A stretch of 42,824 nt of DNA from Eubacterium coprostanoligenes (GCF_900167205.1 NZ_FUWW01000016.1:1-42824); one strand, 5' to 3'; positions 26,635-35,046 are shown, counted from the stretch's first letter. Notes: generated by a model not told the origin, from the letters alone. Program-made: numbers and translations.

Positions 26635-28836
26635 ATGAATATTATTAAGAGAAACGGCTCGGAAGCCAAGTTTGACATTAACAAAATCGTTATCGCTGTG
26701 TCGAAGGCGAATGCTGCCTGCGAAAGAAAAGAACTTACTCAAGGTCAAATTAACGATATTGCTGAATTTGTTGAGTTCAAAATCAGCAAGGCAAATCGTG
26801 CTCTCTCGGTAGAAGAAATACAGGATATAGTTGAAGATCAGATTATGGCACAGGGTGCATTTGAGGTTGCAAAGCGTTATGTTAAGTATCGCTACACCCG
26901 TTCTCTCGTGCGTAAGGCAAACACAACCGACAATCAAATTCTCTCCCTTATTGAATGTAATAATGAAGAGGTTAAGCAGGAAAATTCAAACAAAAACCCA
27001 ACTGTCAACTCTGTTCAGCGTGACTATATGGCAGGCGAGGTTTCAAAGGATATTACAAAGAGAATTTTGCTTCCGGAAGATATTGTTGAGGCCCACGAAA
27101 ACGGACTCATCCACTTCCACGATGCAGACTATTTTGCACAGCATATGCACAACTGCGACCTTGTCAACTTGGAGGATATGCTCCAAAACGGCACAGTTAT
27201 TTCCGACACTATGATTGAAAAGCCACACAGTTTTTCAACAGCTTGCAACATTGCAACACAGATTATCGCACAGGTTGCTTCATCACAGTACGGCGGTCAG
27301 TCAATTTCCCTTGCACACCTTGCACCGTTTGTGCAGATTAGCAGAGAAAAAATCCGTGCACAGGTTATCGAAGAAGCAAAGGATTTCGGCGGTGAACTTA
27401 CAGAAGAAAAGATTGTTAAGATTACCGAAAAGCGTTTGCGTGATGAGGTTTCAAGAGGCGTTCAGACTATTCAGTATCAGGTTGTAACACTTCTTACAAC
27501 CAACGGTCAGGCTCCGTTTGTAACTGTGTTTATGTATCTTAACGAAGCAAAGAACGAGCAGGAAAAGAAAGACCTTGCACTCATTATTGAAGAAACACTT
27601 CGCCAGAGAATTAAGGGCGTTAAGAACGAAAAGGGTGTTTGGATTACACCTGCATTTCCAAAACTCATATATGTTTTGGAAAATGATAATATCAACGAAA
27701 ACACACCGTTCTACTATCTTACAGAGCTTGCGGCAAAGTGCACTGCAAAGCGTATGGTACCCGACTATGTAAGTGAAAAAGTTATGCTCAACCTCAAGGG
27801 TGATGTTTATACTCCTATGGGTTGCCGTTCGTTCCTCACTCCTGACAGATTTACCGAAGCGGGAGTAGGCAATATCGCAAGAGCAAAGAACTATGTTGAG
27901 GGCAAAAAGAAGTACTACGGCAGATTTAATCAGGGTGTTGTTACAATCAACCTTGTTGATGTTGCTTGCACATCGGGCGGCGATATGAATAAGTTTTGGG
28001 AAGTCTTTGACGAGCGTCTTGAACTTTGCTACCGTGCACTTATGTGCCGTCACAACAGACTCAAGGGCACACTTTCCGACGCTGCTCCTATTTTGTGGCA
28101 ACACGGCGCACTTGCACGACTTGACAAGGGCGAGCCTATCGACAGACTTCTTTATGACGGATATTCAACAATTTCTCTCGGTTATGCAGGTCTTTATGAA
28201 TGCACAAAGTATATGACAGGCAAGTCGCACACCGATGAAAACGGTGGCAAGGAATTTGCGTTGCAGGTTATGCGTCATATGAACGATGCTTGTGCAGAGT
28301 GGAAGGCACAGACAAATATTGACTTCTCGATTTACGGCACTCCGCTTGAATCAACAACTTATAAATTTGCAAAATGTCTCCAAAAGAGATTTGGTATCAT
28401 AAAGGGTGTAACAGACAAGAACTACATCACAAATTCTTATCATGTACATGTTACGGAAAAGATTGACGCATTCACCAAACTTAAGTTTGAAAGTGAATTC
28501 CAGGCTCTTTCACCGGGCGGTGCAATTTCTTATGTCGAAGTTCCTAATATGCAGGATAACATTCCGGCAGTTATTCAGGTAATGAAGTTTATCTACGACA
28601 ATATTATGTATGCCGAGCTTAACACAAAGAGCGACTATTGCCAGTGCTGTGGATATGATGGCGAAATTAAGATTGTTGAGGATGAACACGGCAAACTTAT
28701 TTGGAGATGCCCAAACTGTGGCAACGAGGATCAGGACAAGATGAATGTTGCAAGAAGAACTTGTGGCTACATCGGCACTCAGTTCTGGAATCAGGGCAGA
28801 ACACAGGAAATTAAGGACAGAGTTCTCCATCTGTAA
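26635..28836 (+). CDS. nrdD: Anaerobic (class III) ribonucleoside-triphosphate reductase
   Basis: Makes deoxyribonucleotides under anoxia using a glycyl radical installed by NrdG. The 733-residue protein begins with an ATP cone (IIKRNGSEAKFDINKIVIAV, about 2-90), continues with the barrel domain (HFHDADYFAQHMHNCDLVNL, QISLAHL-type QSISLAHLAPF) and ends with a zinc ribbon (CQCCGYDGE...CPNCGN) and the radical site RRTCGYIG near 713-720. The ATG at 26635 follows AAGGGG (26621-26626); an in-frame ATG at 26602 would add a non-family leader. Control by NrdR and ATP/dATP is likely from the boxes and the cone. Confidence 0.97.
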   Translation: MNIIKRNGSEAKFDINKIVIAVSKANAACERKELTQGQINDIAEFVEFKISKANRALSVEEIQDIVEDQIMAQGAFEVAKRYVKYRYTRSLVRKANTTDNQILSLIECNNEEVKQENSNKNPTVNSVQRDYMAGEVSKDITKRILLPEDIVEAHENGLIHFHDADYFAQHMHNCDLVNLEDMLQNGTVISDTMIEKPHSFSTACNIATQIIAQVASSQYGGQSISLAHLAPFVQISREKIRAQVIEEAKDFGGELTEEKIVKITEKRLRDEVSRGVQTIQYQVVTLLTTNGQAPFVTVFMYLNEAKNEQEKKDLALIIEETLRQRIKGVKNEKGVWITPAFPKLIYVLENDNINENTPFYYLTELAAKCTAKRMVPDYVSEKVMLNLKGDVYTPMGCRSFLTPDRFTEAGVGNIARAKNYVEGKKKYYGRFNQGVVTINLVDVACTSGGDMNKFWEVFDERLELCYRALMCRHNRLKGTLSDAAPILWQHGALARLDKGEPIDRLLYDGYSTISLGYAGLYECTKYMTGKSHTDENGGKEFALQVMRHMNDACAEWKAQTNIDFSIYGTPLESTTYKFAKCLQKRFGIIKGVTDKNYITNSYHVHVTEKIDAFTKLKFESEFQALSPGGAISYVEVPNMQDNIPAVIQVMKFIYDNIMYAELNTKSDYCQCCGYDGEIKIVEDEHGKLIWRCPNCGNEDQDKMNVARRTCGYIGTQFWNQGRTQEIKDRVLHL

Positions 28837-28870
28837 TTGCAAAATAATCTAAACTGAAATTGTTAAAAAT

Positions 28871-28926
28871 ACACAAAAGACCACAATCTGTTTTGTATAG
28901 ATTGTGGTCTTTATTTGTGTTTTTAT
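28871..28926. terminator. Bidirectional terminator between nrdD and the DivIVA-like gene
   Basis: A perfect 14-bp stem (28876-28889 with 28899-28912) is extended by ACACAA/TTTGTGT. It has A-rich and T-rich flanks and serves both convergent genes. Confidence 0.88.
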
Positions 28927-28944
28927 GTATGATTTTATTAGATT

Positions 28945-29757
28945 TTAGTTGTTGCTGACGCTATTGAGAATGTCATGGAGAACTGCGTCTTTGTCAATGC
29001 TTTCGTCAACGGCAGGAGCAACGGGTGCTTGCGCTTCGGTGATAGGCTGTGACTGTTCGGTTTCTTGAACAATCGGTTGCACAGGCTCTGCTTTTGGAGC
29101 AACAGGCACTTCGATAACTTCTGTTCTGATTGCCTTGCTCTTGGTTTCTGTTTGGAACGAATCGAAAAAGTCCTTGTATTCCTCTGCAACTGCTTGTGCC
29201 TTGTTGGCATTTGCAGTCTTGATTTGCTGAATTGAGTCCATTGCTGTGGCAATTTCCGTTGCCTTTTTAATCATTGCGTCAGTGTTTGCGGAAACTGCGT
29301 TGATCTCCTTTGTGAGATTTGTGAGCAATGCCTTGATGTCGGTATTGATGAGGTTGTAGGCAGTGAGTGCCTTTTGTGCTTCTGCCTTTGCTTCAGAAGA
29401 AACTTCCTCGATTTTTTGCAAAAATTCCTGTGAACCTGCGGTTGCATCGTCAGTGATTTTTGCTCCGCTTTCGTATGCAGAATAGAAAATTTGACCGATG
29501 CTTGCAATGTAATCGTTGTTTGATTTTTCGGTTTCTGCAAGTTTTTCGTTAAGCTCGGCAACAACTTCGTTGAGCTGTGCAATCTCGTTGTTGAGCTTTG
29601 TGTTTTCGTTATAATATTTGTCAGCCTTGAGTGCGTTGTGCTCTGCAAGGTCAAGTGCTTTTTTGAGTATATCGTTCTCGTTTTCGAGTTTTGAAACATA
29701 TTCGTTTACGGATTTTTTGCTGTATCCGCCGATAAATGAGGACTTAAATTCTGCCAT
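28945..29757 (-). CDS. DivIVA-like coiled-coil protein
   Basis: A 270-residue soluble protein. The first ~30 residues (FKSSFIGGYSKKSVNEYVSKLENEN) resemble the DivIVA/GpsB membrane-targeting start followed by a coiled coil (about 20-75, heptad-like KLNNEIAQLNEVVAELNEKLAETE). A second helical region (about 100-200) and a Pro/Ala/Glu/Gln-rich tail (about 215-255) follow. DivIVA-type proteins mark curved membrane at poles or septa and recruit cell-wall or chromosome factors. The partner here is unknown. AAGGAGAG precedes the ATG, and a strong own promoter lies at 29789-29817. It does not appear to be in a division cluster. Confidence 0.68.
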   Translation of the reverse strand: MAEFKSSFIGGYSKKSVNEYVSKLENENDILKKALDLAEHNALKADKYYNENTKLNNEIAQLNEVVAELNEKLAETEKSNNDYIASIGQIFYSAYESGAKITDDATAGSQEFLQKIEEVSSEAKAEAQKALTAYNLINTDIKALLTNLTKEINAVSANTDAMIKKATEIATAMDSIQQIKTANANKAQAVAEEYKDFFDSFQTETKSKAIRTEVIEVPVAPKAEPVQPIVQETEQSQPITEAQAPVAPAVDESIDKDAVLHDILNSVSNN

Positions 29758-29788
29758 TTTTATCTCTCCTTTTATTTTCGGTTATAAT

Positions 29789-29817
29789 ATTATATCACAA
29801 AACCGCACCGAATACAA
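29789..29817 (-). promoter_or_regulatory. Promoter of the DivIVA-like gene
   Basis: On the minus strand TTGTAT (29817-29812) and TATAAT (29794-29789) are 17 bases apart, and TGA precedes the -10, an extended -10. Confidence 0.82.
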
Positions 29818-29864
29818 TGCAGCAGATAAGGTGGAGCAATGTCGAGGAGCACCTACATATAGAT

Positions 29865-31013
29865 TTAATCATCGTAGCTTTCAAGGAAATTGTGCTTAAC
29901 GCCGTCCTTTTTGTACGCAATAACCGTATTGACATTTACATTTTCAACGCTTCTGAAAATATTGCTTTCAACCTGCGGATTGATTTTTGCCATTTCTCTA
30001 ATCAAATTTTTGATTTCCTGGCGCTTTGATGTGGTTTCAAAGTCGTCAGATGCACATTCTTCGGTGAATTTGCACGCACATTGGATGAAGTGCAAATTGT
30101 TGTAGTCACGCCAACGCTTGATGTCGTCCTCACGGATGAGATACATCGGGCGAATAAGCTCCATACCCTCAAAGTTTGTTGAGTGAAGTTTTGGCATCAT
30201 TGTTTGAACCTGACCGCCGTATAGCATACCCATAAGCACGGTTTCGATAACATCATCGTAGTGGTGACCAAGTGCGATTTTGTTGCAACCGAGCTCCTTT
30301 GCCTTGTTGTAGAGGTAGCCTCTCCTCATCCTCGCACAAAGGTAGCACGGTGATTTTTCAATATGCAAAACCGATTCAAAAATATTCGATTCAAAAACCG
30401 TGATGGGAACATTCAGCAGTTCTGCATTTCTTTCGATAATTTCTCTGTTTTCAGGGCTGTAGCCGGGGTCCATAACAAGAAAAACAACTTCAAACGGAAA
30501 CTTGTTGTGCCTTTTTAGTTCCTGAAAAAGTTTTGCCATAAGCATAGAATCTTTGCCACCGGAAATGCAAACGGCAATTTTGTCACCTTCCTCAATGAGT
30601 TTGTAGTCGTTGAGTGCGGCGGTGAATCTGCTCCAAATCTGCTTGTGGAATTTTTTGTTTATGCTCCGCTCAACATCTTTTGAACGGTCGGCGTCAACCT
30701 CTGATTCGTTGAGCATATAGCCGTAATAACCGTTCACGAGATTAACCGTACAAAATCCTTTTTCTCTCAATTTTTCGGCAGTCGGTTTGCTGAAAGTTCC
30801 GTTTTTGCAACAGATAATCAACAACTTGTCTTTTGGCAAGGTATCGAGCTTTTCATCTATTTTGTTTTGCGGAATGTTGACAGCGCCGTTAATTGAGCCG
30901 TAGGCAAACGCTCTTTCGTCACGAATGTCAACAACAATATAATCGCCACGATTAAGCGACTTCATTTCGTCAACAGAAATTTCTTTGATTTTGCTAAAAT
31001 CGTTTTTTGTCAT
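29865..31013 (-). CDS. ttcA: Rhodanese-TtcA fusion, tRNA 2-thiocytidine(32) synthetase-like
   Basis: Residues 1 to about 105 form a rhodanese domain with the active-site loop CCKNGTFS. The remainder is a TtcA-type PP-loop enzyme, which thiolates cytidine 32 of certain tRNAs using ATP and an iron-sulfur cluster. Visible are the PP-loop SGGKDSM, the cluster pair CYLC within CYLCARMRRG, IALGHHYDDVIET, MMPKLHS, IRPMYLIREDD and a later cysteine cluster (CACKFTEEC). E. coli TtcA has no rhodanese part. The fused sulfurtransferase could feed sulfur to the active site, which is inference. Start chosen at 31013 (TKNDFSKIK) because GGCAGG lies just upstream; in-frame ATGs up to 31067 have no ribosome site and would sit at or before the mapped promoter start. 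Confidence 0.85.
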   Translation of the reverse strand: MTKNDFSKIKEISVDEMKSLNRGDYIVVDIRDERAFAYGSINGAVNIPQNKIDEKLDTLPKDKLLIICCKNGTFSKPTAEKLREKGFCTVNLVNGYYGYMLNESEVDADRSKDVERSINKKFHKQIWSRFTAALNDYKLIEEGDKIAVCISGGKDSMLMAKLFQELKRHNKFPFEVVFLVMDPGYSPENREIIERNAELLNVPITVFESNIFESVLHIEKSPCYLCARMRRGYLYNKAKELGCNKIALGHHYDDVIETVLMGMLYGGQVQTMMPKLHSTNFEGMELIRPMYLIREDDIKRWRDYNNLHFIQCACKFTEECASDDFETTSKRQEIKNLIREMAKINPQVESNIFRSVENVNVNTVIAYKKDGVKHNFLESYDD

Positions 31014-31047
31014 ACCGCACCTGCCCATAGTAATTATTTTCATCAAT

Positions 31048-31075
31048 ATTATAGCAGAAAAGAGCATAATTGCAA
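31048..31075 (-). promoter_or_regulatory. Promoter of the rhodanese-TtcA gene
   Basis: On the minus strand TTGCAA (31075-31070) and TATAAT (31053-31048) are 16 bases apart, and TGC precedes the -10 (extended -10). The predicted start near 31041 excludes the upstream ATGs of the open frame. Confidence 0.75.
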
Positions 31076-31174
31076 CAGAAAACTCAATTTGAAGTCGTTG
31101 CTATGATTTACTTTATGACAACAAAAGTATTGATTTCTTAATCAAATTTTAATTATTCCTTGGTTAGTTCTTTG

Positions 31175-31203
31175 TTGACTCGATTATTTTGGCTTGATAT
31201 AAT
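31175..31203 (+). promoter_or_regulatory. Promoter of the DUF218 gene
   Basis: TTGACT (31175-31180) and TATAAT (31198-31203) are 17 bases apart, with TGA before the -10 (extended -10). The predicted transcription start near 31210 is only about 4-10 bases ahead of the candidate start codons. Confidence 0.82.
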
Positions 31204-31219
31204 AAAACAGGTGATGAAC

Positions 31220-31990
31220 ATGAAAAAAGGAATAAGAATAATCATAGGATTATTTGCTTTCGTGATTGCTGTTTTTTATATAGGTCCGCTTGTTACAACC
31301 GGCGAAATGAACATCGGCGTTGTTGCAGGACTTGGTCTTGCATGTGTTTTGTTTTTGTATGCAGTGTTCTATGATGCGGTTAATCTTGTTGTGAAAAAAC
31401 TTAATTCAAAAGTTATAGGAAAGATTATCACTTCTGTTGTGTGTATTGTGCTTGTCGCTGGAATCGGCGTTGGAGGATTTGCGTTGGGAAATGTTGTGAC
31501 GCATAGTGGCAAAAGCAATCACAAAACGGAATATGCCATTGTTCTTGGATGTGTTGTCAGAGGCGACCAACCCGGTATATTTTTGAAAAAGAGAATTAAC
31601 TCGGCATATGAGTATTTAAAGGATAATCCTAACTCTAAAGTTGTTTTGAGCGGCGGACAGGGTAATGGCGAAAATATTTCAGAAGCACAGTGTATGTATA
31701 ATGAGCTTACTCAAATGGGGATTGAATCAAGCAGACTTATTCTTGAGGACAAGTCAACTTCCACACAAGAAAATTTTGAGAATTCAGTAAAGCTTTTGAA
31801 AAATAATGGTGTGGAAATTGATGAAATAACTGTTGTTACAAATGATTTTCACGAATACAGAGCGAGTAAGTTTGCCGAAAAAAGCGGACTGAAAGCATAT
31901 CAATATCCGTGCAAAACCCCATGGAACGGATATATGCCGTTTGCTACTCGTGAGGCGTTTGCAGTTGTTTATCAAATATATATGAATTGA
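31220..31990 (+). CDS. YdcF/ElyC/SanA-type DUF218 membrane-anchored protein
   Basis: A protein of about 256 residues with three hydrophobic segments at the N-terminus (about 5-25, 30-52, 67-92), followed by a DUF218 domain outside the membrane. The domain shows YAIVLGCVVRG, a LSGGQGNGE loop, SEAQCM, ILEDKSTSTQENFENS and TNDFHEYRAS, the family order. Such proteins act in envelope integrity or vancomycin tolerance in enterics; biochemical function is uncertain. Starts at 31211 (GTG), 31214 (ATG) and 31220 (ATG) are all possible; 31220 is preferred because AGGTG (31209-31213) precedes it. A very strong terminator follows at once. Confidence 0.82.
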   Translation: MKKGIRIIIGLFAFVIAVFYIGPLVTTGEMNIGVVAGLGLACVLFLYAVFYDAVNLVVKKLNSKVIGKIITSVVCIVLVAGIGVGGFALGNVVTHSGKSNHKTEYAIVLGCVVRGDQPGIFLKKRINSAYEYLKDNPNSKVVLSGGQGNGENISEAQCMYNELTQMGIESSRLILEDKSTSTQENFENSVKLLKNNGVEIDEITVVTNDFHEYRASKFAEKSGLKAYQYPCKTPWNGYMPFATREAFAVVYQIYMN

Positions 31991-31994
31991 ATAT

Positions 31995-32060
31995 CAAGCT
32001 CCCCTTGGGGCACACTGCTTACTTCCTTATGCAGTGTGCCCCAAGGGGAGCTTGTTTTTT
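31995..32060. terminator. Perfect 24-bp inverted repeat, terminator
   Basis: 31995-32018 pairs without mismatch with 32031-32054 around a 12-base loop, followed by a T-run. The arm carries CTCCCCTTGGGG, itself a near-palindrome. The stem begins five bases after the stop codon of the DUF218 gene. The length and perfection exceed what termination needs, so it may derive from a repeat element. Confidence 0.9.
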
Positions 32061-32094
32061 GTTTTGTGCTTTTGCGTCAAAAAAGATAATATTC

Positions 32095-32123
32095 TTGTAA
32101 TAAGATTGAAAATATATTATAAT
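32095..32123 (+). promoter_or_regulatory. trmN6 promoter, placed for a leaderless mRNA
   Basis: TTGTAA (32095-32100) and TATAAT (32118-32123) are 17 bases apart. The expected start of transcription, 6-8 bases after the -10, coincides with the ATG at 32131. Confidence 0.78.
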
Positions 32124-32130
32124 AATTTTT

Positions 32131-32874
32131 ATGGAATATAATTATGAAAGATTGTCGGACAATATAAAAATCGCAGTCAGCCCTGACCACACTTTTGGCA
32201 CGGATGCAGTGCTTTTGTCGCATTTTGCAAAGCCAAAATACAAGGACAAGGCACTTGATATGGGCACAGGTTGCGGAATTATTCCGTTGTTGTGGCTTCG
32301 AGATGAGAGGCAGACGGATGTGCATTGTCTGGATATTCAACAAAATGCCTTTGAGCAGGTTAATGCTTCGATAAAATATAATAATTTGGACAGCAGGCTT
32401 ACACCGCACCTTTGCGATTTGAGAAAAATCAACGAGGAATTCTCTGCGGAATGTTTCACCCTTGTCACTATGAATCCACCGTACAAGCCGATTAATACAG
32501 GCTTTGAGTCGCTTGGCGAAAGTGCAAGGATTGCTCGCCATGAGGTGTGTTGCAACATTGAGGACGCAGTCAAGGCGGCTTCGTATCTGCTCACTTATGC
32601 AGGCAGGTTTTGCATGTGTCACCGCCCTGAAAGATTGGTGGACGCACTTGCGATTATGAGGCAGTACAAGATTGAACCGAAACGACTTCGTTTCGTGATT
32701 GACAAGCAGGGCGAAGAACCTTTTTTGTTTTTGGTAGAGGGCAAAAAGGGGGCAAAACCGTTTTTGCGTGTTGAACCTACTTTGGTCATCAAAAATGAGG
32801 AGAGCAAGTTCACTCCCGAAATGATAGAAATTTACGGCTCTTATGCCGATGGATACGAGGATAAAATCAGATAA
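32131..32874 (+). CDS. trmN6: tRNA1(Val) adenine-N6 methyltransferase-like protein (TrmN6/YfiC family)
   Basis: A 247-residue SAM-dependent methyltransferase expected to modify adenine 37 of tRNA-Val. The family start (HTFGTDAVLLSHFA) is followed by SAM motif I (ALDMGTGCGIIPLL), the acidic residue in VHCLDIQ and the catalytic NPPYKP motif typical of N6-adenine methyltransferases. No Shine-Dalgarno sequence precedes the ATG, and the promoter -10 ends only seven bases upstream, which points to leaderless translation. Its TAA overlaps the rsmI ATG by one base. Confidence 0.9.
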   Translation: MEYNYERLSDNIKIAVSPDHTFGTDAVLLSHFAKPKYKDKALDMGTGCGIIPLLWLRDERQTDVHCLDIQQNAFEQVNASIKYNNLDSRLTPHLCDLRKINEEFSAECFTLVTMNPPYKPINTGFESLGESARIARHEVCCNIEDAVKAASYLLTYAGRFCMCHRPERLVDALAIMRQYKIEPKRLRFVIDKQGEEPFLFLVEGKKGAKPFLRVEPTLVIKNEESKFTPEMIEIYGSYADGYEDKIR

Positions 32875-33692
32875 TGAGCGGAAAATTATATGTTGTGGGC
32901 ACTCCGATCGGCAACCTCGGCGATTTTTCACCGAGAGCGATTGAAACGCTTGAAAATGTGGATTTCATTGCTGCCGAGGACACAAGAGTTACCCTAAAAC
33001 TGCTTAATCATTTTGGAATAAAAAAAGAAATGGTTAGCTATTTTGAACATAACAAAAATGAGCGAGGCGAGGCAATTATTTCTCGACTTGCAAACGGCGA
33101 AACCTGTGCTATATGCACGGATGCAGGTATGCCGGCAATATCCGACCCGGGTGAAGATTTGGTCAGACTTTGCCACGAAAACGGCATAGCGGTGGAGAGT
33201 GTTCCCGGACCGACCGCTTTTGCCACGGCGCTTGCAATTTCGGGTATGAACACAAGAAAGTTCACTTTTGAGGGCTTCCTTTCTGCAAACAAAAAAGAAC
33301 GCAGGGCAGAGCTTGAAGAGGTGCAAAACGAAAAACGCACACTTGTTTTTTATGAAGCACCGCACAAGTTGACTCAAACGCTCAAGGATATGTATGAGAT
33401 TTTGGGTGACCGTGAAATCGCCCTTGTAAAAGAAATCACAAAAATGCACGAAAGTGTTATTCGCACAGATTTGGCAACGGCTTCGGCTATGTTTGATGAG
33501 GAAAAGCCAAAGGGTGAATTTGTTGTTATCGTTGACGGAAAAAAGGCGGAGGAAAAGGAAATATCGTTTGAAAGTGCGGTTGAGGAGGCAAAGCGTCTTA
33601 TGGCAGACGGAATGAGCACAAATTCTGCCGCAAAAGAGGTTGCGAAGGTGACTTCCTTTAAGAAAAACGATATTTACAGGGCTTTGCTATGA
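32874..33692 (+). CDS. rsmI: 16S rRNA (cytidine-1402-2'-O)-methyltransferase
   Basis: Methylates the ribose of C1402 in 16S rRNA. The 272-residue protein has the tetrapyrrole-methylase fold with LYVVGTPIGNLGDFSPRA at the start, IAAEDTRVT, CTDAGMPAISDPG, VPGPTAFATALAISG and FYEAPHKL, all RsmI-typical. It ends with the small helical C-terminal part (TSFKKNDIYRAL). In many Firmicutes a GIY-YIG endonuclease gene sits between the trmN6-type gene and rsmI; here the two touch directly. It overlaps the next gene by four bases (ATGA). Confidence 0.95.
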   Translation: MSGKLYVVGTPIGNLGDFSPRAIETLENVDFIAAEDTRVTLKLLNHFGIKKEMVSYFEHNKNERGEAIISRLANGETCAICTDAGMPAISDPGEDLVRLCHENGIAVESVPGPTAFATALAISGMNTRKFTFEGFLSANKKERRAELEEVQNEKRTLVFYEAPHKLTQTLKDMYEILGDREIALVKEITKMHESVIRTDLATASAMFDEEKPKGEFVVIVDGKKAEEKEISFESAVEEAKRLMADGMSTNSAAKEVAKVTSFKKNDIYRALL

Positions 33693-34567
33693 TTTGTAAT
33701 GCGTGCCCAAGAGGATGCAATGTTGACCGAGAAGTGTCGCTTGGATATTGCAAAAGTCCCGAGAAATTCAAACTTGCCCGTGCGTCGCTCCACTATTGGG
33801 AAGAACCGTGCATAAGCGGAAAAAACGGCTCGGGCGCAATCTTTTTCAGCGGTTGCAATCTTGGTTGTGTTTTCTGTCAGAATTATGAAATCAGCCACGG
33901 ATGCAAGGGTGTTGAAGTTAGTGACGACAAGTTGATTGATATTATGAAACGGCTTGTTGACGAGGGTGCAAACAATATCAATTTTGTCAACCCAACTCAT
34001 TATTCGCTTCAGCTTTTGCGTGTGCTTGAAAAATACAAACCGCCTGTTCCGATTGTGTACAACACTTCGGGATATGACAGCGTTGAAACCTTGAAAATGC
34101 TTGATGGGGCGGTGGATATTTATCTGCCTGATTTTAAGTATATAAGACCTGAGAAGGCTTTGAAATACAGCAAGGCAGAGGATTATCCGCAAGTTGCCGA
34201 GGAGGCTCTTGCAGAGATGAAACGGCAGGTCGGCGAGGATGTTTTTGACGAAAACGGCATAATGCAACGGGGTATGATTATCCGTCATCTTGTCTTGCCG
34301 TCAAACACAAATTTGTCAATTTCGGCGCTTGATTATTTGGCGGAGAATTTTGGTGATACATACATTTCGGTTATGGCGCAGTATGTGCCGTGTGGGGATT
34401 TGACCGAATATAAAGAAATCAACAGACCGCTCACGCAAAGAGAGTACGACAAGGTGGTCAATCATATTTTTTACCTTGGACTTCAAAAGATTTTTGTGCA
34501 GGAGCTTGAAGCCGCAAGCGATGAGTTTATCCCCGATTTTGATTTTACCGGTGTGGTTGATTTTTAG
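33689..34567 (+). CDS. PflX-like radical SAM protein (COG1313 type)
   Basis: A 292-residue radical SAM protein. An N-terminal cysteine cluster (CNACPRGCNVDRE...GYCK, about 3-22) precedes the radical SAM motif in SGCNLGCVFCQN (CxxxCxxC, near 55-62). PTHYSLQLL, VYNTSGYDSVETL and YLPDFKY are typical of the PflX group, often annotated as putative pyruvate formate-lyase activators. The substrate is not established. It lacks the eight-cysteine ferredoxin domain of glycyl-radical activases. The four-base overlap with rsmI implies coupled translation. Confidence 0.82.
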   Translation: MICNACPRGCNVDREVSLGYCKSPEKFKLARASLHYWEEPCISGKNGSGAIFFSGCNLGCVFCQNYEISHGCKGVEVSDDKLIDIMKRLVDEGANNINFVNPTHYSLQLLRVLEKYKPPVPIVYNTSGYDSVETLKMLDGAVDIYLPDFKYIRPEKALKYSKAEDYPQVAEEALAEMKRQVGEDVFDENGIMQRGMIIRHLVLPSNTNLSISALDYLAENFGDTYISVMAQYVPCGDLTEYKEINRPLTQREYDKVVNHIFYLGLQKIFVQELEAASDEFIPDFDFTGVVDF

Positions 34568-34616
34568 TATTTTATCTGCTAAAATAATATAAAATGATGT
34601 GAAAAGGAGAATAGAA

Positions 34617-35046
34617 ATGAAAAAATTTTTAGAAGAATTCAAGGCGTTTATTTCAAAAGGCAATGTGCTTGATTTGGCTGTCGGCGTGATTATCGGCGGA
34701 GCGTTTGGCTCGGTTGTGTCAGGACTTACGGATAACATTATTCAGCCACTTCTCAACTGTATTGGTGGTGCAGAGGTTCAAGGCAAAATTCGTCTTTTTG
34801 GCACAGAAAACTTTCTTGATTACGGTGCGTTTATTTCATCAATAATCAATTTTTTTGATTATGGCACTTGTTGTTTTTCTTATTGTGAAATCGGTTAACA
34901 AGATTTCGGATGCGGCTCAAAAGCTGTCAAAAAAGGACGAGCAGGAGGAAGCACCTGCGCCGACCACAAAGGTTTGTCCTTATTGCAAGAGCGAGATTGA
35001 CATTGAGGCAACAAGATGTCCGCATTGCACATCTCAACTTAATTAA
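34617..35046 (+). pseudogene. mscL: mscL with single-base frameshift in a T7 run
   Basis: The large-conductance mechanosensitive channel is split over two frames. The first part (from ATG 34617, after AAGGAGA) has the normal start KKFLEEFKAFISKGNVLDLAVGVIIGGAFG, the first pore helix and the periplasmic loop. At 34850-34856 there are seven T residues where six would keep frame. The second helix (MALVVFLIVKSVNK) and a C-terminal zinc ribbon (CPYCKSEID...CPHC) then continue in the next frame. As read, the product would be truncated at the second helix. A true mutation, a homopolymer sequencing error or transcriptional slippage on the T-run are all possible. Confidence 0.85.

Noticed and set aside
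27451-28104. 217-residue open frame opposite nrdD
   Set aside because: Antisense to the conserved NrdD core; cysteine- and leucine-rich shadow sequence with no family features.
32077-32931. 284-residue open frame opposite trmN6
   Set aside because: Fully antisense to a recognised gene, no ribosome site, and composition typical of a shadow frame.
34849-34858. Programmed ribosomal frameshifting in mscL
   Set aside because: No downstream stimulatory structure is apparent and MscL has no known recoding; mutation, slippage or sequencing error is simpler.
34599-35046. Two separate small genes in place of mscL
   Set aside because: The two parts are consecutive halves of one MscL protein, and the second has no ribosome site of its own.
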